From positions 63,115,546 through 63,179,545 of the forward strand of contig OZ007569.1 of the NCBI GenBank assembly GCA_963931925.1: DNA of 64,000 bases, written 5' to 3'. Numbering within the stretch: position 1 is the first letter of the stretch; each line of letters opens with the position of its first letter. Origin of the DNA: Onchidella celtica. Its lineage: Eukaryota; Mollusca; Gastropoda; Systellommatophora; Onchidiidae. Below, in pieces: positions 36,401-48,000 of the stretch. Below the pieces are notes generated by a model that had not been told where the DNA came from, made no database searches, and was given only the letters and a program-made list of their open reading frames with translations. The position numbers and the translations under genes were made by a program.

Positions 36401-39400
36401 AATATAAAGCACAAGTTTGGAGTGAAAGTATTACATACCACTACATATATTTCTAAACTCAATGTCTGTCAAAAGGAAATGCATTTACAACATGCGCGCA
36501 ACCCTCTTCCATTCCTAGTAACTGGCATCTGCACAGGAATAGGCCAGCTTGTCCTAACCAGTTCTTTCCTGCATCTCTGACTACTGTCGCTGGCATTTCA
36601 ATTCAAAGTAATTTTCAAATAAGAACAAGTCATCAAAATAAATCTGACATCGTAGTTGTCTTCGTAAAAAAAAAAAATAATAAAGAATGACCAAAGAATA
36701 TAAATTCTCATAATCTCATGTATTTTCTTATTTTTGTTGCAACAGTGTACACCTTCAAACTGACTAGCAGTAGCAATCTGCCATTGTGGAACACTGAACT
36801 GCCCACTATTGCAGCCATGACATTAATGCTATGTTTTTGAGCAAACTATAAAAAGCTTTTGTGTAGCTGTCTTTTTTTTTTTCATCTGTCCATTGCACCC
36901 ACACCGCAAGTATATCTCATAACACAAGTTATAATTTCCCATTCCAATATCAATACTTCTATTATGATGGAATGATCACATAGAGTACAAGGCATTGTAA
37001 TATTTGTATAAATAAAATAAATGTATTCCTTCTTTGTTTGCATAGTTGAAATGTATATAAACACTGATGAACATTGAACTTTTCTAAACATTTCCTTCAC
37101 CTCAAATCAGAATCACATACATATCAGCTGAAAACGTTTGAAAGATGCTAAGTCACTGAACATCATGGAAGTTTTTGCTGACATGAATTTCATGAAATTT
37201 ACAAGAATATTTGCGATGAATACTATTTAATTCTATGCTCAAAATCAGAAAAGTTAAATTAAATAGCTGATTCACAGCATGGATATGTATACAGATGTAA
37301 CTTCATTTTGGCAAGCTTTGTCCACTGGTCTGAATCCATTCTCATCACAAACACAAGGCATTTAGACTCTAAGTGCAGTAGATATTATATAACAAAGGAG
37401 AACTTTCAAAGTCTGAAAAGTTAGTAGTATCACCTCTTGCATTATATATATAGTAAAAACAATTTATGACATAACAAAAACCATATATATGAAATTAAAA
37501 CCACGAAATGCCCTGTCATTCATAACTTCTGCCCAAATCACTGGCAGAAATGTTACACCACATGTCTTCTCCTAAAATCCCAACTGCCCTCCACATGCAT
37601 GAAACTAATTCTAATGATGATCAATCCGGCAGGCAAATAATTTTTATGTAGGAACTGTTTTCATGCATTAATACATATGTACAAAATAAGACTAACTCCA
37701 CAGTAACGACCATTTAACAAAGATGGTTGCCTTTCCCAGATGAAGATAACCAAGATTTCAATATCCCTAAGGTCTGCCTGTGTGTGTGTGTGTGTGTGTG
37801 AAAAGATGAGTTTCACCATGGTTGTTCTGTTTCAGTGAAAAAACGGACACTGATTTGGCTGGGTATGGTATCTGCTATGCTTTTCAGCTGCTGGCTATCC
37901 TGCACAGCCACTACCATAGGCTGCTCCTCTTGCACTGACATACTAGACTTGATCATGGCTCACCAAGTTGAACAGTCTTGAGCAGCTCACTCCCAGGTGT
38001 CAGAATTGATGCCACAGCACTTAAGGGAGATCTTCAGGTTGTCCCTGTAACGCTTCCTCTGGCTGTTGAACTTTGCATTTTTAAATTAACTATTTAACAG
38101 GTTATTTTTAATTCACTATTACTATATATGAAAATAGCTCTGATCATGATGTGACACTACAAGAATTTATTTAACCAACAAGCTTTGATCTCGTTTGAGT
38201 GAATACTATAGACGTGTGTCTTTCATATCCATTTTCATGTGTTGTGACTATTTTCAATATTTCTTTTGGGATAATTTCAGCTCTTTTCCTTGATTAACAA
38301 TTATGTAAGTTCCGCTGCAGAAATAAATCTTTTTCCTGACATGATTCCAGACGAAACATACTGATTTTTACAGAGAGATTGTAGCTTTGGCTTAAATAAC
38401 ATACACACTAAAGTTCACAATGGCAGAAATGTTACACCACTTTGAACAGGAGAACATTATCAAATGGGTTATGAAATGTGCAAGTGTATTGTAAAAAGTA
38501 AACTTTATTTCCCGTTCCACATTTTCAACTGGTAGAACTTAGTAACACAAGTGTTATTCTGATCTGTTATTGAATTACACAACAGGACAGAAAATAAGTA
38601 CATCAAAAAATGTAGGATGCCATGAGAAAAGTATTATGGGACTAGTGGGAAAGATGTTATGCATAAGGAACTGAGGCGAAGGGAAATTTCTTGGGTGTAA
38701 GGTGATACCACTCTGGAAAGGCTTGATGACAGCCCTTTATCCCTTAATTCTAAAAAGGTATTCATAGAACAGCTGGTTATCGCAATCGGTTTCAAACATA
38801 ACACTTTAACGTCCTTCACATTGTATGAGCACAATTGAAATTTACCTTATTGCAAATACGCACTGCTCTGGTTGATAAAAATTAATAATCAGCATTTCAA
38901 TAAAATGACCACTAACCATTCATCACAGCATATATTATACATTGTATGAAACTTACAAAAGGCCCATAGCTTGTCGCTGCATATAATCCCATTTGAGCAA
39001 TGCAGAACTTATTATTTAAATTTCACCGAAAAAATATTATTTATCTAAATTTTTATAGATCTGTATTCACTACTACAGTGACAGGATGTCTGACGCAACA
39101 GATATGATCCTTTCCCCGCATTTCCAGGTATATAATTTAGTTAATACAACTGTTCTTTCTCTCTACCACAATTTTCTGCCTTTTTGGCAATGCAAGCAAA
39201 AACCTTCATTTTTTGTTCATGGCTGTAACAATGGCATCTCTGGGTTATCGAAATGTTTGCAGTGCAAAATTGTGTACGTCCAAGATAATTCCCTTGCCAA
39301 CAGTGAATGAACACAGAGCATAAAATTGCTTCCACAGTTTCCATGGGAAATTATTAAAAAATGACAACAATAACATTTCTGTCAACAAATTTGCACCTAA

Positions 39401-39405
39401 AAACA
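33473..39405 (-). other. Probable very long 3' UTR of the PTPN gene
   Basis: It immediately follows the PTPN stop codon. Nearly 6 kb without an exon on either strand share the same base skew (A/C-rich on plus, so U/G-rich in the transcript). A minus-strand AATAAA at about 33481-33486, next to the acylphosphatase end, would be the most distal poly(A) signal, with others at about 36026 and in between. A LINE fragment lies inside (37860-38073). The exact end is unknown. Confidence 0.4.
37860..38073 (-). mobile_element. LINE ORF2 C-terminal fragment
   Basis: The minus strand encodes FNSQRKRYRDNLKISLKCCG then INSDTWE, a stop, AAQDC and STW. This pattern, (Q)KKRYKDTLKxSLKxxxI-xxxWE-xAxDRxxW, is common just after the reverse transcriptase of non-LTR retrotransposons (LINEs). 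In-frame stops show it is dead. A short (GT)n run lies next to it at about 37782-37800. Confidence 0.6.
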
Positions 39406-42400
39406 TTAAATAAGGCGAGTATTTTTCAAATACTGAATAAGAGTATCATGGATAAAACGGTACTGGCCCATTGTTTGAACCATATGCATGCGCTGATTAC
39501 GGATTCCAAGTAGGGCCTTTGGAAGGTCAACATTCTGAAAAATAAATTGAACGAATATGAAATATACCACCGAGATGTCATAACGATTATACCTTCAAGG
39601 CTCAGTCTTCAAAATGATTTGATAATTTACCCAGGAAACTGAAAAAAATTATTTTCAACGTCTCAGTCTCAAACATGCCAACAGTTAATCACTGGTTTAT
39701 TTTGTCTTCAAATATATGTCTTTCAGTTTTCTTGCATATGACATGACAGATCATGAATCATTTGATTTCTAATGGGTGATGGTGCTATCGCTGATGTAAA
39801 AGCACATTCTGTAGTGAATCCAAAACAAACACAAAATGAAACTATGGTTAACTTATAAATATGCCACTGCACTTTAGACACTGCCATCATCTTGAAGAAC
39901 AAGATACTCAGTGCTTACAAACCACATGGCAATGTATAGAAATGTAATGTAAAACTGAATCCTCTGTATGTGCACCTTGCTAATATTTAGAATGTTGTTG
40001 ACTAATGATACATTACTTCATATTCAAGAAGCCAAAAAAAAACAGGATCTTTTGTTTGTCTAAAAATCTGCAGAAAGTGATCGAAAATGACCATACCCCC
40101 AAAGCAATAATCATCTTCGTTGTAGAAAATAAATGATAAAAAAAATTTTTAATTTGTATTTTTGGGGTGACTATTAACCCTTTCCCTACCGGCCAGCACT
40201 CCACTTCTGGGAGGAGCACCTCGTGGGTTTACACACCATACTGCACTGCATTTGTAAACAAAGATCGCCTTACTACACAACAGCTGTTCAAACTATACAC
40301 TTATCGCACACATGGTATCGCTGGACATGCTAGGACAAAGGAAGCTTTACCAAGAATTCTATTTTTAAGGTTCAACATCACGGATGTTAATTTCCAATAC
40401 AGTGGTCAAGGAGTACCATGACAATGTCACAACACAAGCTGCATTGCAGCAGATGCTGCTAGTATGCGTTGTAAGGTAGGGAAATAGTTAAACCAAAACA
40501 ATTAATAAATATTTTTAATTTCTCCCTTGTCCTGGATGATATCTCTAGCCAGCACATACAATATATTTGTTTCACTACATGTAGTATCTATTACTTACAT
40601 GGTTATGTTCAAGACACCACTTCATCACCATGGTCAGTATCACAACTCCAGTTCTTCCCACCCCTGCACTGCAGTGCACAACCACTGGGGATTTCTCTGT
40701 GCGCCCTGACTCACTATCAGCCAATCTTGCCACAGATTCTATTTCATCAAGGAAGCCTGTACAAAATATAATTCACGGAAATGAAAAGCAAAAAAAAAAA
40801 AAAGAAGAAGAATTTTAATACGAAACCCATGGTCTGAATTTCCTCTTTGCCTTCTGAAGATTCATCTAAATTCACCAGAAAAGTTATAATGCTTTAGGAT
40901 AGGCTTTATTCACCTGATATACATGACCAATATTACTAATCAAAGTTATGCAATCATGTATAAAATTGATCGCACTTTTTTATTTTCTTATCTTTTGCAA
41001 GGACATTTTTTTTTCTACATTATGACAATAAAAAACAATTGGTGAAAAACTTTTCTGTTTTTTCTCTCAGATTTCAAAGATGACTGGTTATTTCTAGAAC
41101 TTTTCATTTTCAGCAGTAATTGTGTGAATGTATTTTCTTACCCAAGAATCCATATGTATCCTCTGGACATCCGTGATCTGGCCAGTCAGTATACTGCAAA
41201 TGCCACACCAAATGTTCTTGACCACCTCTACGTAAACTGATTCGACTAGTGAGGTAGCACAGTGAGTCATCGGTGAACTGAAGTTCTACCACAAACTATG
41301 AGAAAAAAAAATGACAGCTTGGTAAAGAAGTGAAAAGTTCTTCAGTCAGAACATTAATTATACCGCTTTCATTTCCTGTGTCTTAGAAAAGTACATATTT
41401 CATATTCTAGCCCAATAGTCTTATCTGAAGAATAATGACTGTTTATCTCCATCAATTTTTTCATTTATTATTTTGGATTAAGTACATACTAGCATTGTCT
41501 TTTTTTCAATTGCATACTGTTCCAGGAAATGGTTCAGAGTCATATAAAGCTGAGTCAAATAACTATTCACTTGTGTCTTTGTTTAAGATTACATCCGATT
41601 GCTTACAAAAATCAGTACATCTTCCACTACCATGCAGAAGAATCTAAAAAAGTAGCTGTCAAGAACTAAACGCTAAAATACTCATGGTAATAAAATTACA
41701 GTAGTTCGCTCATAAATTGTACATGAATATCACAATTGCCTAAAAAGGAAACTAAGCAAAGAACAAATGTCAGGCAATGATGTATATAGCATGTCTTACC
41801 TCCCCATAAGTTTGCTTGTGTTGAGGACCAGGCTCCTGGGGCCAGTACATGAAACACTTGGACTTTCCTGATTCCTGAACAAGCAAGTACCAAAATAACA
41901 ATGACAATGAAGAGACAACAATAACTAGCAGATAAATCATTTAAAATATACAAATAATTTATTGTGCATGCATATTACTACTAAACAATGAGCGAAAACT
42001 GACCATGTATATTGTGGAACCGGCAAACAAATATGTGAGGCGATCTGGGAAACCGTGCCGCATCGCGCTGGGCCTACTAACGAGATAGAGGCAAGAATGT
42101 CTCATCGGGTCGAACTAGGTCAATTTTCAGATTTTTGCATAAAAAGCATCTTAAACATCTTATAAAGCATGTCCTGGAAGGATTTTGTCAAATTCAATCT
42201 AAAAATATGTTTAAATTGCAATTTAAAAGATCTTGTTTTCGAGGTTTTAGCAAAAACTTGGGACCTTTCTTCTGTTTACGAACGAACCTTTGCGGACACC
42301 TTTTACGAACCCATTCATAAAATAAACCCAATCACAGCGCATACCGTCGGTTTCGTTTTCTTCTGTAGTTTTCATTGGTGTATAATGCGCATGAATACTA

Positions 42401-45070
42401 GCATTGAGAAATCAGCTGGAAGAACTGCGCATCTTATGAAAACAAAGTTTCAGTTATCGTCACCTTTGATTCACCTCCTGATTTTTGCTGTATTATCGCT
42501 ATTTTCTCTTCAATCCGTGCTTAAATCTACTAAGTAACAATCTTTTGACTGTCAACTGTTAGATTTGTGCTGGTTTTATTGTGAAAAAGCCTTTTTTTTT
42601 TACATTCTGTGGTGGGTTTGTCGTTGCTAAGACAGCGCGTCTTGATCCAAGATGGCGGACAAAAACAGCTGTCGAGATAGCAAAGTTTTTAAACTCAGCA
42701 AAAGATCTAAATCTTCATGGAATAGCACCCACAGAATGGATGACTGATGTCATTGAAGATTATTTTGCTACCAGATTTGTGGGGGAAGAAGAGGGAGATC
42801 CACATAATCTGGATGAAGCTCATGAAGACGACATTCTTAGTATTAAGCCTAGTAGATCTAGATCTAGATCTAGCTATGTTGTGTTAAATACTGGAGTGTT
42901 TCTAGCATAAAATATGCCAAATTCCATTTTAGTCATTCAGCAATATGATGTATGATGATGTTTAAGTACAAAAAAACACTAATGTATGCATTGTTTGTGT
43001 AGAAACGCAAAATAAACTATATGAAAACTTTAAACTCGATTTTCTCGTTTTCTGCATTTTCATGTTTTTTGTCTTTAAACTGCCATTATCTCAGGTTCTA
43101 GATAAGATATTTGAAAAATTTAAAGTTCTGTATGCTCACAGACATGTATAGAATGGAAAAATGCATTCAAACAAACATGTCAAAATTTCGCGATGTGGCG
43201 CGGTTTCTCAGATCCCATCACATATGTTTATTTCCATATCAAGACTTCCTGTCTGCTGCATTAAAGTCCTGTCATTTAAAACTGCACATAATATATAATA
43301 GCTCAGGATGTCTTGTGCTACTTTGTTCACTATCAGGTCTGCAAGCTGTTGGTGCTGGCTTTCAGTAAAGACTTCATATGAGCAATTAATAGCACAGAAT
43401 TCAAGACTAAAGGTCTGTATTTTATACCTAACAAACAAAAATAACTTTCCCTTTTGCATTCATGGTGATTTATCAAAATGAGTCTTAAATCTTCAACCAT
43501 ACAATTCGGATGCACTGTACATTCTTCTACTGTATGTGATATGGAAACCAAAACCATTAAGTTTGGACTGTTTCCATCTCTTAGTTTACAGATCATGAAA
43601 GGTAGCACTGTGTGATTCCCCCACATGATCTGACTATTATGCTAATGCAGAGCTACAGTTCTTACCTGAAAAGGTGTGAGCATGGCCAAAACATCTACTT
43701 TAGACTCCCAGACCATCTGCCAGAAGTCAATTGCCGTATTTGCAAGTGGTGCCTGAGTTGCAATGAACAGCCATTTGGTATCATTGGCAGTCAGCTGGCA
43801 CAGAAGAAAATCCAATACCAAAATTAAAACAATCTGATAATATTCTCACTGGCTTCCTTCCCCCAGCCACATTCTTCATCTTCCAACCAGTCACTCACTT
43901 TTTGCAGGTTCCACTACATTTTATTTTTTCAGGCTGAAGTAGATTCGACAGAGTTTGGTCACTTTTTTTCATTTTACAATATACTACTCAATGCTCTTAT
44001 TATTTGTTAACCCCAACACTGCATGAGGAGTCAAAATACAGCATTGGCTTCCCAGGCATTCACTCTGCACGGCTGTGTAAACATGGCAAGATCAAACTGA
44101 CCATGCAGCGCGGAAGCCATATTTTCACATATCAGGTCACTGTCCTCTTTGAGACGCAACTATCATCATATTGCTCACTATAATTATCTCTTCTATATCA
44201 AAGGCATTGTGACAAGGACATGTCGACCAGTGAACCACTGGTCTGATTCACAAAGACTAAGCTTTCAAAGGCTCTCCCCACATTATCAAGAGGTGTATCA
44301 TAGATGTGCGAACTGTTGCTCAACAAATTTGCAATATCATCTCATTTTCTCCCAAGCTGACCATCATCTAGAGTTGTCTGCATCTAAGAATCAATCAGGT
44401 GTGGCTAGTTATCATGCTTCGTTCTCATGAAAATTACAGCTGTCAGTTTGGTATCATGAGTCAGATCATTGGCTGACAGACTAAGGTTTTGCTGGTTAAT
44501 TCATTATCGAGCATGATAAGCATAGCAGCAAATGTTTTCATACCAACCAAATACAAACATGGACAGTGGTAGTGTGGTTACTGTACATCGGCAAGGGTCA
44601 GTGCGACCTAGATAAGATTCCTCATGAGTAAGATCACTGACCGTCCAATGGGCTTTACGGATAGCTCGTGGGTTGTGGGTTAAGTTCTACAGTAAGCTAT
44701 TACACAAATTTAATTTCTTTTTTTTTTGCCACATTTTAAGCTTTTAAAAAGTTTGAGGGGAACAGCATCCACACAATGGACATTTACAATACAGCACTTT
44801 GAGAAGCACTTAATCTGCAAGGAAATTTGCAATATGCATGCCAAAGCTTACCTTGATATGAGAGGCATTGATGTAACCATCTGGGTTGTCTTTCCTGGGT
44901 GTTAATTTCACTCGAGTGACATCATAAGGTAGAACATCTTTAAATCTGTTGCGGATAATGTTGTGTGAAGCTTTCGCCGCATTGCACTCCATCACATCTG
45001 ACTTCTTGGGGATTTGTTCAAATTCAACACAGACCTGACCCTCTGAGATTTTGCTTTCCAGCATTTTCCT
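39406..45070 (-). CDS. PTPN21: PTPN catalytic-domain exons
   Basis: Six exons (44852-45070, 43666-43794, 41800-41874, 41142-41295, 40599-40756, 39406-39534) encode the tyrosine phosphatase fold. It runs from [20 protein letters not shown] through [17 protein letters not shown] and GYINASHIK to the end YLKNTRLI. The phosphotyrosine loop here ([11 protein letters not shown]) is nearer to the canonical KNRYxDVLPYD than the vertebrate PTPN21 loop (RSRIREVVPYE). The WPD aspartate, the nucleophilic cysteine and the arginine of the P-loop are all present, so catalysis looks possible. Confidence 0.93.
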
Positions 45071-48000
45071 CTGTGAATGACATAAGTGAATATCATGAAT
45101 TGTGACTATTCAAGGTGAGAAAAACTAACAGATCCCCTTTAAGTAGGTAGTAATGAAAGTGCAAAAACAAAATGGGATAAGAAGTTTTATTCACTTACTA
45201 TCTTTCACATTTTTACATTGTAATTCCCTACACTTCTTTTTACTGTGAAGGATTTTTTCATTTACAAATCTGTATGTTCAGAAACATGAAGATAATGTCT
45301 AGTTTTTTGGTTCTGTTGCTGTTTGTTTTTTCATTTGATCAACTTTGCATTATACATGAAAAACCTCCTCATTTTCAGGCATGACATAAAGAAAACATAA
45401 CTTCTACCTATATGAATTTTAAAAAATGTCTTACTCTGTCATCAGTTGGAGCTCGACTTTCATCATTCATCAAAGAGAGCACAACTGATCTGGACAGTGT
45501 CAGGCCATTCATAGCAGCCATTTTGAGTGGACCCATATTTGGTAGCCCATCTGAGGGATTCTGGGGTACCATGAATTGAAATTTGCATATTAACAACACG
45601 GTGAGCAAGACATCTACTACAATCAAAATGACAATCACATTCGATTCAGTTTACATTTAAACACTATCGTTAAATAAGTCAGACAAGAAATAACAGTTAT
45701 GAACGAAGTTCTACAACATCACAAAATGATGAATTTAATTTAAATGAGGCCATTTTCCTTCCCAATAATCTTTTTCTTGCACGACAAAATCATTTCAGTA
45801 GTTTAATCAAGGAATAAAATTTAAGTGTATCTGAAACAGCTGCTGTGTCTTTCCGAGAATCACATTTCATATATTGCACATTCAAATAAATTCTAGTTTA
45901 GTCATGGAACACATTAAACAAAGATTTTTCACTAAAACTACTTTTGACTTTATCCCAAACAAAAACAAAACATCATAATTATGGTAATGATTTCTTCACT
46001 GCATTTATAGCTTATTTACATGTCTTCAGAATTATGAATACATGTTCATGGCAAACAAACTAATGTTCTTGGCATGTTTGTGTATAGGTTGTAGATACTT
46101 GAGAAGGTGAAAGAAGTAAGATTTTTATTATTGAAAACACAAAGCAATGAGCAAAATGCTTTCTTGTTTGTCTACTGAACAAAACTGTCATTGTCTTTTA
46201 ATGGCTTATCTTACCCGTTCATGATCTGAATCACTGTCAGAGCCAACAGAATACTCATGCAAACTGGCAAGGTTGTCACTGCCTTCATCTCGATCTTCAT
46301 GTCCAGGTCCTCGTTCACTACCACTTCCATGATCTTTGTCACTCAAACACTTGATGCTATCGGTGTCACTGTCTGTTACTGAAGATGACTTTTTGCTTTC
46401 ACTTCTGAGCACAGAGGTACTTGTATCTGAGTCTTTGATAAAGCGGACCATTCCTGGTTTAGAAATGGGAACTACAGTGTCAAGACTGAAAGTCGCAGCC
46501 CTGGGTTTGGCATTTTCAGGTTCTCTCCGAGGAGGTAACAAGGGACTGTTCTTTAATGGGGCAGTTCCAACAGAGCTTGATCTTTTCACTGTTACTTGGG
46601 ATTGCTTGGCATGAGAAAGAATTGGACTGATGTTCTGTGGAGCTTTGGCTGTCCCACTGGTAGCACTGGTATGGGCAACTGCTGCCACAGAACTGTCATT
46701 TGCAAGTGAAGCAGCATCCCCATCTGCTGGTTTATCAGACATAACATCTGATCCCACAGGCTTTCCCGGATAGGGAGGAGGAGCACCAAGTCTTTCTAAA
46801 ATCTCTTTCATTTCTGGTGGAGTATCAATGGAGGATGGAGCATTTGCTGCCCCAACAGAAGACTGCAGAGCTGAGGCTTCAAACGGTTGCTCAGTGACAA
46901 CATTCAGGTGAGAGGCAGAGTCTACATCTGTGGCTTCTTTCAAGCCTCGTAAAGATGATCTCCTCAGCCCTGGACCATCTTTACTCAAAGATGCAGTTCT
47001 AGCTATTTTCATCCTTCTAAAACTTTCCCTCAGAGTTGCCTCTTCCTTGATTTTGGATGGTGGTGGCGCTTCTTTTGGAGTGAACATCCGAATTTGGATT
47101 TTCGAATCCTCTTTTGCTTGGGCAGATTTTGGCCTTGCACTTTCATCTTCTGAACTTTCATCTGACTCCTTGGCATGGAAAGTAGAATATGAATGTTCAC
47201 TGGATGTATCTTCTTGGTCATCACTCAAGACTTTTCCAGTATTTTCTGTCAAAAGTGTCAGGCCATTTTGTGGAGGACTAGATGGATTTGATGGGTTCTG
47301 AGCAGCCACATCATTGGAACTGCTAACAGTGTCAGTAGCAGTGCCATGCTGTAGGGCATCACCAGTTTTAGATGTATCATCTGTGGTAGAAGGATTCATC
47401 ACAGATGTCACACCTGTTGTGTTTGTGAAAGGCATTTGAATACCACTGACAGAGTAGGCAGTATTCAGCTGAAATTTGGACAGATCATCAATGCTCCTGT
47501 CCAGTTGTGATTGAGCTAACAAGTCATGAGCGCCAGCTCTTTCTAATGGTCCACTTAAGTTTTGTAAAACAACATCTGGTTGTTCTGATGTAGGGTTGGA
47601 GGTGGTTTGCACTGCAAGATCTGGTGTGCTACTGCTGGTACGAGGATAAGGAGGAGGCGGACGAAAGTGATAAGCCATGGCTTCTTGTGCCGAAAACTCA
47701 CCAGCTGCAAAAGCTTCTTGTTGATGCAGCTCAGCTGTATTTAACTCTGGTGAGCTATAGGTTGGATGTACAGCCAAATTATTTCCTCTGTCACCAACTC
47801 TACCAGTGTAATATGCATGACTATCCTGGAATATGTTTGCATAAATTGAATGACTATAATTCCTGAGTGCATCCACATTGGCATAGTTCCCATGTTCATC
47901 TCTATATGCAGCTATATTCTGGCTAATCTCTGGCTGGCTGTAGGCCATACCATCAGGATGAACATAGACCTGAGCAGCTCCCAGATGGGGTGTGATCTCA

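Noticed and set aside
42135-42537. Plus-strand frames in the left part of the 42034 TIR element
   Set aside because: Low complexity and no sign of a domain; the frame at 42581 is the only one with protein-like composition.
44560-44710. tRNA-like motif (GTGGGTTAAGTTCT)
   Set aside because: No A-box at the right distance and no clover-leaf; chance match more likely.
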